NCBI GenBank assembly: GCA_001600695.1
Contig: BCKQ01000021.1
Location: 1 to 64,000 of the forward strand
Direction of reading: 5' to 3'
DNA: 64,000 nt
Source: Ascoidea asiatica
Lineage: Eukaryota; Ascomycota; Saccharomycetes; Ascoideales; Ascoideaceae
Shown here: piece by piece, positions 1-9,812 of the stretch
How the letters are laid out: every line of letters begins with the position of its first letter
How positions within the stretch are numbered: the stretch's first letter is position 1
The notes under the pieces: model-generated
Seen by the model: only the letters and a program-made list of their open reading frames with translations
Databases searched by the model: none
Told to the model about the DNA's origin: nothing
Made by a program: the position numbers and the translations under genes

Positions 1-1917
1 AGTCATCAAGATCACATCAAAGCTGGTTCTAAGACCGATAAGAAATTGACAATTGGTAAATCAGAAGGTGTTAAAATAGGTCATGAAGATAAATTGAGAA
101 TCATTGAAAAAGAGAAAGATAAAACAGAAAAAAATACTTCGAGTTATATGAATAAAAATGGCGATATTGTATCTAAGAGTAATTCCTTTAAAGAGATTGA
201 TGGAGAATCAGATTCCAAAGGGAAATCTAATAGAATGTCTATTGGTAAGACCTTTAGCGGTTTTTCGTCATGGCTTAAAGGAAGTGCAGAGTCTTCTAAA
301 GATAAATCTCAGTCGGTTAGTGGTTCTAGTGGTGTTGAGAGTATTACTAAGTCTGTTAATTCTCATGAAACTGGTGATAATGATACTTCATCATTGTCTA
401 ACTATACAGGCTCTACGAATATTGTTCCGTCGGTCACATCTATGAGCTCTTCAGTGGTTGATGGTTCTTATGAGGTTGCGTCTGGAAAAGTTATCTCTTC
501 TGTAAATAAGGGTAAAAGCTCATTAGTTTCTGGTTTAAAGTCATCTTATGGTTTGAAAGATAATTCTACATTAGATTCTAAATTAGAAAATGATTTATCT
601 AGGTCTAATATTATTGATGAAACTCTAAATGAAGCAGGTTCTGTTAGACCTTCTAGCATTGAGATAAATAAAGTTTCTGATTCAATTACAGTTTCTAAAA
701 TTGAGTCTACTGGTTCTATGCTGAACAATGTATCTGATTCTTCAGATAGTAATTGGGAATATATTGTTGATTCTGAGTCAAAGTCTAAAATAATTGATAA
801 TAGTATTAAACAGGAGACTAATTATGAAGTTAGTACTGAAGATCTAAAATTAATTGAAAAAGAAAATGGATTTAAATTTAAATCTGATACTAAGGCAATT
901 AGTGCACCAAAAGAAATAGTTGAATTAGATAAAGATAAAAAATTAGAATTTAAATATGGATATTCAGATTGTACTGGAACTAAAAAAGCATTACTTATTG
1001 GAATTGATTATTCTACTGGTAAATCAAATAAAGAGAATGAAACATGTTTTAATGATATTAAGAATATGAAAAATTTTTTACTTGAAAATGGATTTTTAAA
1101 TGAGAATATAATTTTATTAAGTGATTCATTTGAAGATGATGATAAATTACCATTAAGAGAGAATATCATTGAAAAAATGAGTTGGTTAGTTAAAGAGTGT
1201 AAGAGAAATGATTCGTTAGTATTTCATTATAGTGGACATGCAGGAATTACCAAAGATCGTACCAATTTAGAATTTGATGGAAATTCAGAAATTATATATC
1301 CATCAGATTTTTTTAAGAATGGAGTTATTATTGATTGTGAATTACATGATATGTTAATAAAGCCATTAGTTTTAGGATGTAAATTAACAGCAATTTTTGA
1401 TTGTTGTCATTCAGGATCAATTATTAATTTACCATATATGTATGGATATGATTGTGTTTTAAAAGAACCTAGTGTGATGGATGATGTTAAAAATGGAATT
1501 TTAGATTCATTTGTTAGTTCAATTGCTTCAGGTAGTATAGTACCAATTGATATAATTAATTTAGTTGCAAATGCAGCATTTAAAGAAAAAAATAATAATA
1601 ATTTATTTTCAAAACAAATTAGAGTTAATAGATCAAGTGGTGATGTTATTCAATTGAATAGTTTTAAAGATATTAATAAGAAAAAAAGTAATTTGAAAAA
1701 TAATAATAATAGTAATAATAATAAAAAGGGTAAAAAATTTGGTACAATGTCATCAACATTTATTGAAGTTATGAATATTAATAAGAAATTAAATGGTAAG
1801 CAAAGTATTTCAAGTTTATTGGATAATTGTCACCAGATTTTGGAAAGTAGATTCAATCAACAACCACAATTTAATGCTTCACATCCTATTGATGGTAATA
1901 TTGAATTTTTAATCTAG
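1..1917 (+). CDS. MCA1: Metacaspase (MCA1-like), 5' end outside window
   Basis: The frame is open from base 1, so the true start lies upstream; 638 residues are visible. The first ~310 are a Ser/Lys/Asp-rich low-complexity region, not the Q/P-rich prodomain usual in yeast metacaspases. The caspase-like fold follows, with KALLIGIDY at nt ~987. The catalytic His lies in HYSGHA (His413 of the visible part, nt 1237-1239) and the catalytic Cys in DCCHSG (Cys469, nt 1405-1407). The C-terminus ends SHPIDGNIEFLI, a family hallmark. Family members are Ca-dependent Arg/Lys-specific cysteine peptidases in stress response and clearance of protein aggregates. Oddities: the Gly after the catalytic His is Ala, the acidic segment before IIYP is weakened, and the residue before the catalytic Cys is also Cys. 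Orthology to MCA1 is likely; activity is unproven. Confidence 0.88.
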   Translation, partial: SHQDHIKAGSKTDKKLTIGKSEGVKIGHEDKLRIIEKEKDKTEKNTSSYMNKNGDIVSKSNSFKEIDGESDSKGKSNRMSIGKTFSGFSSWLKGSAESSKDKSQSVSGSSGVESITKSVNSHETGDNDTSSLSNYTGSTNIVPSVTSMSSSVVDGSYEVASGKVISSVNKGKSSLVSGLKSSYGLKDNSTLDSKLENDLSRSNIIDETLNEAGSVRPSSIEINKVSDSITVSKIESTGSMLNNVSDSSDSNWEYIVDSESKSKIIDNSIKQETNYEVSTEDLKLIEKENGFKFKSDTKAISAPKEIVELDKDKKLEFKYGYSDCTGTKKALLIGIDYSTGKSNKENETCFNDIKNMKNFLLENGFLNENIILLSDSFEDDDKLPLRENIIEKMSWLVKECKRNDSLVFHYSGHAGITKDRTNLEFDGNSEIIYPSDFFKNGVIIDCELHDMLIKPLVLGCKLTAIFDCCHSGSIINLPYMYGYDCVLKEPSVMDDVKNGILDSFVSSIASGSIVPIDIINLVANAAFKEKNNNNLFSKQIRVNRSSGDVIQLNSFKDINKKKSNLKNNNNSNNNKKGKKFGTMSSTFIEVMNINKKLNGKQSISSLLDNCHQILESRFNQQPQFNASHPIDGNIEFLI

Positions 1918-3121
1918 TTTAAGTTCTAAATTGAAATGAACTTTATGTTTTTGTTTTTGTTTTTGATTTTGTTTTTGTTTTTGTTTTAATATTTATTTTA
2001 ATATTTATTTTACTTTTTGTTTATATTATTTTTGAAATTATATTTGTTTTGAATAGTTTTTTTTTTTTATTAGTTTACTTTTTTTATATATTTACTTTTT
2101 TTGCATTTTCGCAACTTTAATCAATTAATTTTTTTTGCTCAAATATGTTTTTCTTTTATTGTAAGTTAGCAAGTTTTGTAAAAATTAAATAAATTTTTAA
2201 ATTAATTTTGTTTAATACTAGTTGTTTAAGTTCAAGTCTACTAAATAAAGGCATTCAGTTTTCAGAGTATCACTTTTGAATTTATCATACCCAGGAACTA
2301 ATTTGGAAATACTAATTAAAATACTGATGAAATTGGAGAAAGTGAAATGTTTATGATGTTTTTTTCTTACTATTAAACAAAATTTGCTAATTTAAAATAA
2401 TTAAAGCAATAAATAGATACATAGATACATAGATACATAGATACTTAGATACTTAGAAGATAAATGAATAGTCTTTACTTTTTCATTTTAAAATCTATTC
2501 AAAGTATTTCATATCAACCTAAACAGATTAATCTTCGAGATGATTGTTCTTTATTTTACATCTGTTATATAAACCAATTTTTGTCAGTTGCTATTCACTA
2601 GAAATAAAGAAGTTAATAGATATCTGACTTTTATAAAACAAATGCACTGCTTTAACAAAGTTAACATTTTTAACATATTTAACATAGTTAACATTCTTCT
2701 CGTATTTCTCAGTGACTTAATCACTTGTTCGGCATCTCGGCAAGCAAGAAAGGGAAGAGATGCATATTTCTGCATGTAATACCTTATTGTTCTCCGAACT
2801 TTATTTTCAACAACAAAGAAGCAATTAAGCAATGAAAATTTATAACATTATAGTATTATAACATTAATATCACTGGAGAAAAGGTAAATATTGCTTTTTC
2901 AGAGTTATACTTCTTTCTATAATATGAGAAAGTAATTGTAGATTATTTCTTTTTATTATTCTATTGACAAATAAATACAAATTAGCAAGCAATTAATAAT
3001 AATTAGTATGTAAATTGATTTTAGTATGTGATTTTTTCAAGATTTTGAAATTGAAATTATCATTCCATAGTTAAAAAATTAATATAAAAAATCAATCCCT
3101 ATTACTATTCCAAATATATAT
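1918..3121. other. Intergenic, AT-rich
   Basis: No gene is supported here. The segment after the metacaspase stop is T-rich (nt 1950-2110), as in other 3' ends of the window. An 8-bp tandem repeat lies at 2413-2452. Open frames near 2584-2832 overlap on both strands, lack codon bias and look fortuitous. Confidence 0.6.
2413..2452. repeat. Tandem repeat, 8-bp unit ATAGATAC x5
   Basis: Four perfect units of ATAGATAC are followed by one unit starting TTAG. It is a simple minisatellite in noncoding DNA. Confidence 0.9.
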
Positions 3122-3625
3122 ATGAATGGTGGTAATATGGGACCATATATTAATGGTGGTAATATTGGACCATATATTATTGGAAATGTAATTAAATTAA
3201 AAACAAATGGTATTGAAATTTATGCAAAAAATTTTATTTAAAATAGTGAAAAATCAATTAAAATTATTAATGTTAATGAAATTAAAAATGAAAGTAAATT
3301 AATGAATGAAAAATATAAAAAAATTATTAACAAATCCTCATTTTATTAATTATTATAAACTTATTCAAAGTAATAGTTCATATAGAATTGTTAAAGATTA
3401 TATTTCAAATAATAATAATCTTCATTATATAATTAAAAAAAATAAAAATAAACATAAAAATAACAAGAGATTTGGTCAATTGATATTATTTTATATGAAT
3501 TAATTACAAGAAATTTATCAAAATCATTGAATGAACAATATAAAGTCAAATTTCCTGAAGGTATTATACTTAATCCATTAATTATTGATTTAATTCAAAA
3601 TATTCTTAATATTAATTCATTCATG
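3122..3625 (+). pseudogene. Decayed Ser/Thr protein kinase relic
   Basis: Three reading frames in succession resemble consecutive kinase subdomains. Frame 1 from ATG 3122 gives GPYIIGNVIKL, an in-frame stop (3239-3241), then EKSIKIINVNEIKNE, resembling the N-lobe with its VAIK-type lysine. A frameshift leads to LLTNPHFINYYKLIQ then RIVKDYISNNN (nt ~3324-3420), resembling strands 4-5 and the hinge. A second frame change near 3465 gives WSIDIILYELITRNL and then LIQNILNIN (to ~3625), resembling helices F to H. The catalytic loop, DFG and APE regions are missing, and the Gly-rich loop has lost its glycines. With stops, frameshifts and an internal deletion it cannot encode a kinase. The assignment rests on motif resemblance by eye; the subfamily is not identifiable. 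Confidence 0.7.
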
Positions 3626-3630
3626 GTTTC

Positions 3631-4274
3631 TCGAGAGAAGACAGAACAATGCAAACTCAGGAATAAAAGGACAAAATATGTCCTGGATCTTTCCTTGTCC
3701 AAGATGGAGACCTATTCTCGGACAACCTTTATAACCAGGATTGAGAAAGATCCCATTAGCGCAAACTCTGCGTTGTCTTTCCTTTCCGGATACTTCTGCG
3801 CTGTTTGTGCCACGGTGGCCTTTAACAATTTGTTGGTTATGCGTGAAACACGTGCCTTAATTTTTTATTTTCTTCTGCGCGCCGTACTGCGTATCCAGGG
3901 ACCTGGGTCATTCATTTCTACAGTTTTCAGCCTGAATTGTGGCGTAGAGTGTGTGCTTACGTAATTATTTACTTTGTTTTGTTTACTTTTTGTTGAATCA
4001 AAACAAAGTGAGATGTAATTAAATCACTACAGTAAGTTTACGTTATTTAGTTTTATTTTCTTATTTTTTTATTTTTTTATTTTTTTATTATTTATTTATT
4101 TATTATCTTGAATATATTAATCAATCCATTGATTAAAAACATTTTTTAGATAAATTATAATATATTTATAAAATAAAAAAAAAATCAATAAAAATTATAT
4201 ATATATTCAATAATATATAATTCTTATTCTTAAATACCCTTTTTTTTTTTATTTTTTAATCAATTTTTAAAAAA
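3631..4274 (+). promoter_or_regulatory. Upstream region of SRC1 with GC-rich island
   Basis: Composition changes abruptly near 3630 from very AT-rich relic to a GC-richer island lasting to ~3965. It contains CACGTG (3849-3854, Cbf1/E-box type) and TTACGTAA (3957-3964, bZIP type). From 3965 to the SRC1 ATG it is AT-rich with T- and A-runs. An open frame across the island (to 3964) continues from the kinase relic and is not considered a gene. Sites are by consensus only. Confidence 0.45.
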
Positions 4275-7200
4275 ATGCTTGATGATCTATCATATCTTCA
4301 ACCAAGTAAGTAAATTATATCATATTACTATATTATATTATATTAAAAGAATATATCATTCTAACTAACATTTCTTTAATTTTATTCCATTTAGATTTTA
4401 ATCCAAAAACTTTAAAAGTTGCTCAATTAAGAAGTATATTCGTTGAACATGAAATTAATTATCCATCAAATGCAAAAAAATCTGAACTTTTAAAAATTTT
4501 TGAAGAAAAAATTAAACCAATTTCAAAACAAATTTTAAAAAATTATAATTCTATATTACCTAATGATAATGGTATTTTAAATGTTAATGATCCTAATAAT
4601 AATAATTATATTAATGATATTAATGTTGATGATACTATTATAAATATTAATAATAATAATATTAATAATAATAATCCAAGGACTCCAACTCCTGAACCAC
4701 AACCTGATTTACATGTTGAAAAATTAAGAAAATCAAGATCAAGATCTCCAAGAAAATCTTCAATTCCTTTAACTACTAGAATAACAAGATCTAAATCTCC
4801 AAGAAAAGTATCAATTAAACAATCTGAAAAACCTTTAGATATTAATGAGACTAATATACAAGTAAATAAAAGAATAACAAGATCAAGATCTCCAAGAAAA
4901 GTTTCAATTAAAGAAAAAGTATCCTTAATTCCAAATCAAATATCAAATGATAATCAATTAATTAATGAAATTATTAATGATAATGATAATGAAAATGATA
5001 ACTCCAATATTTTAAAACCTAAATCTCCAAAAAGATTAACTTCTTCAACAAAAAGATCTCCATCTCCAAAGAGATCTCCAAGAAGATCTCCAAGAAAAAA
5101 AAGAGTTACAAGTTCTAATTCAAATAATCTTGATACTGAAATTGAAAAAGAAAATAAAAACAAAGAAATTGAAATAAAAAATGAAAAACCAATTGAAATA
5201 TCAAATGAAAATGAAATTGAAAATGAAAATGAAAATGAAATTCAATTATCAAAATTAAATCCACAAGATAATCAATTATTAAATACAAATTTAAAATCAA
5301 ATAAATTGACTAAATCTAATAAAATAATTAAAGTAAATAAAATAACTAAAAATAAATTATCAACAAGTAGAAAATCTTCAAAAAAATTGAAAAAACCTTC
5401 TCCATCTCCAACTCCCACTCCAGAACCAGATCAAGTACCTGAAAATGTAATTGAGAAATTACCAGAATTAGAAAATCTTGAAAATAAAAAAATTGAAATT
5501 CCAAAACAACATATATTAAAACCTACTAAACAAATTAAAGAATCATTAGATCAAAAACCAAAACTTGAAATTGAAATTGAAAATGAAATTGAAAATAAAA
5601 TCAAAAATGAAAATCAAGAAAAAGATTTAATAAGTAAAACTCCAATATCTTTAAATTCAAAAAATTTAATCACTGATATTAAACAAGATTCTGTTTTTTC
5701 AACAAGAAATTCATTTCAATTATTTTCTTCTTCTCCTGATTCAAAATCAAATTCACATTCAAATCATAAAAAAATTAAAAAACGTTTAATTGATGAAGTT
5801 GAAAATGATGATAAAATAATTAGTTCATTTTCACATTCAAAAAATTCAAAATTAAATCAAATTTCTGTACCTAAAAAAATTCAAAAGAAAAATAATAATA
5901 ATAATAATAACAATAATGAAATTAAACAAATGAATTCATTTCCTTTAAGTTCTGACGATGAAGAAAGTGAAGTATTTATTAAATCAATCAATAAAAAACA
6001 AAATGATAATAATAATATTGATAATTATAATAATATTGATAATTATAATAATAATAGTAATAATAATGATATTAATATTGATGATGATTATGAGAATGAT
6101 AATGATTATCAAAAGACTCCATCTCCTTCAAAGAAAAATAAAATATTTAATAAAAATTTAGATTTATTTAATACTGATGAAAATATAGATAAAGAAGAAG
6201 ATGATGAATTATTTAATAGTTTTATGGCTGTAACTGAAGAAAACAATTTAAAAAGAGAAAAAAAAAAAGAAAAATCTGATGATTCTTTAATTGATAAAAC
6301 TATTTCAAATAAAAATAAAAAACCTAGTGGCTTTAAACCAAATTTTGCAAATTTAATGAATCAAGGAATGATGGAACAATTAGGTATAACTGTTCAAGGT
6401 AAAGCACCTCCAATTTCTTTTGCTCCAAAACAAGTTTCAACTCCAATTAAAAAAAGAGAAAACTTTAAAAATGAAGAGAATATTATTCAAAATGTAAATA
6501 ATAATTTTCAAAATGAAAGAAAAAATTCATCTTCTATTGATAATTCTAAAGTTTCAATAAAACAAACACCTAATAAAAATTCAGTGAAGAATACTCCAAA
6601 GAAAAAAGAATTTCTAGTTTCAAAGAAAAAATCAGATAATTTTGGAAATATTAAAAGAACTCCACTTAAAACAGTATTTAATACAGAAAGTATGTCAATT
6701 AAAAAAGAACCAAGACTTTCATTTCCTTCAATTCCTAGAGTTACAAAAGATGAAGTTAAAATTCAAAAACCTTTGATAACTAAAGAAGATTTGCCTCCAA
6801 ATATAAGTATATTAAGAGATGAAAAAACTATTTATTTAGATGCTGATGATATTTTAGGAAATGAAACTTTTAGATCTATAAAAGCTGAAAATAAATCTTC
6901 ATATCTTGAACCAGATGAAGATTTTGAACCTGAAGATATGGAAGAAATTAAAGAAATTAAAGAAATGGAAGAAATGGAAGATGATGAAGATGATGAAACA
7001 TTTTATCCAGAAAATACAGAAATTGATTATTCATCAGAAGATGATATAGATTCTATGGAATATAATGAAGAGAATAAAAATGAAGAATTTAAAAAAATTA
7101 AAAATTTACTGATTGAAAAAGTGAATAAAATAAAGATTCCAAGTTTAATAAAACCTACAACATGGAAAGATTATTTTAAACAAACAATTTGTTTATTTTT

Positions 7201-8646
7201 ACTTGGATTATTTATGTTTTTAATAATTTGGTATCGTAAACAAGTTATTTTAGTTGGATTTTGTGGTAATTCAATTGATAAACCATTATTTGAAGAATAT
7301 TATGGTGATGAAAGATATGAAAGAATTTATCCATATTTAGAAAAAATTGAAAATTTTTATCAAGAAAATTTAAGACCAAATTGTATTGAATGTCCTTTAA
7401 ATTCAATTTGTTTTAAAAAACTTGAAATGAAATGTCAAGATGATTTTATTTTAGAAATTTCACCATATACATTAAATGGATTAATACCAATTCCATCAAA
7501 ATGTATTCCAGATAGAAAAAAAGCTCATAGAGTTCAATCAATGATTGATTTTTCATTAAGTTTATTAAGAAGTAAAAATGCAGGAGTTAATTGTGGTCAA
7601 GGAACAGATGAAGAAGCTGGATTAACATTAACAGAGCTTCATGATTTATTATTTAAAATGAAATCAGTAAGTTATTTCTACTATTTTTTTTTTTTTTTTT
7701 CATCCAAATTTAAAAAATCAATTATACTAACAAAGTTTTTTTATTTTTTTTATTTATTTTATTTATTTTTAGCCTTTAATATCTAATGAAGAATTTCAAG
7801 ATGTTTGGTCAAAAGCTTCAATAGAAATTGAAAATCAACCAGAAATAAGTGTAAGGCAAGTTTTTTAAGAATTTTTTCTTTTTTTTTTTTTTTTTTTTTC
7901 TTTTATTATCAAATTTTGGTAATTATTTATAAAACAATCTTACTAACTATAAATTTATTTTTTATTATTTATTTTTATTATTATAGGTTTACCATGTTGA
8001 ATATAGAGACACCATTGATGAAGAAGAATCCAATAACAACAATATTAAAGAAATCCAGGCGACAAATATTCAAACAAAGACAAAGACAAAGACAAAGACA
8101 ATTACAACGACAACAACAACAAAAACAACAACAACTGGTTTTCGCTCATTATCCAATTCAAACCTTAACTTTACCTGTCGTTCAAAATTATTAATAAATT
8201 CAATAATTGAGAAATATAAATATGAAATAATTTTAATAATTTTAATAATTTTAATTTTTAATTTAATAATTTATAAATATAATATTTATATTAAAAGAGA
8301 GAAAAAAATTAAGGATATAAATAATATAATAATAAAATTTTTAAAAAATCAATTAAAGAAATATTTAAAAGATGAAAGTGGATTAAGTAAAAATTATATA
8401 TCATTAATTGATTTAAGAAATTTAAATTTAATTAATGAAAATGGTAAAGAGAAAAAAATAATTTGGGATAAAATTGTTGAAAGAATTGAGAAAAATTCAA
8501 ATATTAGAGCACATTCAATGGAAGTTTATGGAGAAATTATGAGAACATGGCAATGGATTGGAGATATTGAGGATATTGAAGAATTAGAAGAATTTAATAA
8601 ATTTAAAAATTCTAATGAATCTAATAAATCTATTGGTGGTATGTGA
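4275..8646 (+). CDS. SRC1: Inner nuclear membrane HeH/MSC protein Src1/Heh1, 4 exons
   Basis: Exons for the long form: 4275-4305, 4395-7666, 7773-7850, 7987-8646 (1346 residues). The N-terminus MLDDLSYLQP plus FNPKTLKVAQLR is the HeH/LEM-like helix-extension-helix domain, and it exists only if the first intron is removed, since exon 2 has no start codon before 5306. A long basic linker follows with repeated RITRSRSPRK-type motifs (nt 4730-5110), poly-Asn and acidic stretches. Membrane segment 1 is at residues ~937-960, a luminal MSC domain with conserved cysteines (CIECPLNSIC) follows, then membrane segment 2 at ~1205-1224 and a C-terminal tail with EVYGEIMRTWQWIG. Family role: tethering chromatin, including rDNA and telomeres, to the inner nuclear membrane and nuclear-pore quality control. 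It is longer than S. cerevisiae Src1 (834). Alternative splicing is described separately. Confidence 0.93.
4306..4394 (+). other. SRC1 intron 1 (89 nt)
   Basis: The donor is GTAAGT at 4306, the branch region CTAACTAAC is near 4361-4369, and the acceptor TTTAG ends at 4394. Removal joins CCA-A to AT and yields the conserved HeH sequence in frame. An intron this close to the start codon is typical of intron-containing yeast genes. Confidence 0.9.
7667..7772 (+). other. SRC1 intron 2 (106 nt)
   Basis: The donor is GTAAGT at 7667, a polypyrimidine run follows, TACTAAC is at ~7726, and the acceptor TTTTTAG ends at 7772. It is phase 0 and joins KMKS to PLISNEEF. Without splicing the frame stops at 7786, inside what becomes exon 3. 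Confidence 0.9.
7851..7986 (+). other. SRC1 intron 3 with two overlapping 5' donors
   Basis: The sequence at 7851-7861 reads GTAAGGCAAGT, so two donors are possible: GTAAGG at 7851 (136-nt intron) and GCAAGT at 7856 (131-nt intron). TACTAAC is near 7940 and the single evident acceptor TTATAG ends at 7986. The 5-nt offset changes the reading frame of the last exon. The upstream donor gives the long two-membrane-segment protein; the downstream donor gives a short form ending at 8194. S. cerevisiae SRC1 is known to use two overlapping donors 4 nt apart with the same kind of consequence. Here the site positions are observed and their use is inferred. Confidence 0.8.
7987..8194 (+). CDS. SRC1: Alternative-frame C-terminus of short Src1 isoform
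   Basis: If the GCAAGT donor at 7856 is used, the transcript reads VRFTMLNIETPLMKKN and continues through a basic Gln/Arg-rich stretch (QRQRQRQRQ, then Gln-rich) to the stop at 8192-8194. The short form would be 1197 residues and lack membrane segment 2 and the C-terminal tail, exactly as the S. cerevisiae short form does. In the long frame the same 208 nt encode an acidic then Thr/Lys-rich luminal segment. The short frame stays open for 69 codons in DNA where unselected frames often close sooner. This is an isoform of the gene at 4275, not a separate gene. Confidence 0.65.
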
Positions 8647-9025
8647 ATTGTAATATACAATTGAATAATTTAATGAAATTATAAATATATTATTTATACT
8701 ATTTTTTTTGTATAGATTTATATATTTATATATAATTTTTTGTATATAATTTTTGTAAATGTTTTTTTTTTTTAAATGTTTTATTTATTTTATTTTATTT
8801 TATTTTCTTATTTTAATTGCTTATTATTATATTTTTTTGCTTTATTAATTTATTCTTTCTTAATTCTTAATTCTTAAATTCTTAAATTCTCAAATTCTAC
8901 TTAATTATAATAAATATACCCTTTTTAGATTTTTTATATAATATAAAAATAAATTATTTTTTACATTTCACTACAATTTATTTCAAATAATTATACAATA
9001 ATTATATTTTTAATAAAATTTTTTA
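8647..9025. other. Convergent intergenic region, T-rich
   Basis: This lies between the 3' ends of SRC1 and the mitochondrial gene on the other strand. It is AT-rich with T-runs (8750-8790) suited to 3'-end formation on both strands. No gene seen. Confidence 0.6.
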
Positions 9026-9337
9026 TTATTTTTGTTGAGATTCTAAAAATTTAACTTGAGATTCTAAAGATTTTATAGATTTTTGTAAAGATAAAACATC
9101 AGAAATTATAGCACTACTTGCATTTCTATATTCATCCAAAAGATAATAATATGAACAGAACCCAGTTAATGAAGAACCAATTAAAAAACCAAAAAAACCA
9201 GATTTAAAAGATCCATTTTTTTTATTATTTGATTTTTTTATTAAAATATTTGGATTTGAAGATTTTATAGATTCAGAAAATTTTGAAGTTGTTGAAAAAA
9301 CACGACGTAAAGTTAAACGAGATATTTGAGAAAGCAT
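9026..9337 (-). CDS. Small mitochondrial membrane protein, unknown function
   Basis: Encodes 103 residues from an ATG. The N-terminus MLSQISRLTLRRVFSTTSKF is Arg/Ser/Thr-rich without acidic residues, a good mitochondrial presequence. A hydrophobic segment FFGFLIGSSLTGFCSYYYLL (residues ~48-67) could be one membrane span, followed by DEYRNASSAIISDVL and a short coiled coil (LQKSIKSLESQVKFLES). The layout of presequence, single span, YYYLLDEY and coiled coil resembles small uncharacterised fungal mitochondrial inner-membrane proteins. I cannot name it with certainty. It is divergent from GTR2 and shares that promoter region. Confidence 0.75.
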   Translation of the reverse strand: MLSQISRLTLRRVFSTTSKFSESIKSSNPNILIKKSNNKKNGSFKSGFFGFLIGSSLTGFCSYYYLLDEYRNASSAIISDVLSLQKSIKSLESQVKFLESQQK

Positions 9338-9812
9338 TTTTTTTTATTATTGATAATAATAATCAGAATATTAAATGAATTGAATATAAGTAATGATACT
9401 GAAATATGTATATATGTATAAATATATTGAATTGAATTGAGTTGAATCAAGATCAAGATGAGATTTGATTGTTTTTTGTTGATTCAAATAAAGGTTTATT
9501 CTCAGTGATTACTTTGTTATTATATTTGTTATTATATTATTATATTATTGTTCACTGCTTGAATCTGGCCAATAATCAGGCAGACAGTGGATCCGGCGGT
9601 CCGGAGCACGGAAATGAGAGTAAATCAGCGCGGATGTAGACTGTTTCCGTGTTACGTAACTGATTACGTAATCTCGCCAATTTTGAATTTAAATAAAACC
9701 AAAACAAACAAAGAAAGAAAGAAAGAAACAAAACAAAACAAAAGAAGATATCTGAGAAGAAAGAGAAGAAAGAGAAGAAGAGAGAGAAGAAGATAATAAA
9801 GATAATCTCATA
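9338..9812. promoter_or_regulatory. Bidirectional promoter, mitochondrial gene / GTR2
   Basis: A GC-richer island (9580-9680) contains CGG-triplet-rich sequence (GATCCGGCGGTCCGG) and two palindromic bZIP-type sites, GTTACGTAAC (9651-9660) and ATTACGTAAT (9663-9672), with centres 12 bp apart. Downstream are GAAA-rich runs to the GTR2 ATG. Sites are by consensus only. Confidence 0.5.

Noticed and set aside
2584-2832. Overlapping open frames on both strands near 2.6-2.8 kb
   Set aside because: They arise from a repeated TTAACAT-type stretch and show no coding signature.
3527-3964. 145-codon open frame running from the kinase relic into the GC-rich island
   Set aside because: The first part is kinase-like C-lobe sequence of the relic; the rest has unrelated codon use and no family resemblance. 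It starts at TTG.
7916-8194. Apparent separate 92-codon gene
   Set aside because: It begins inside SRC1 intron 3, and its useful part is the alternative frame of the last SRC1 exon.
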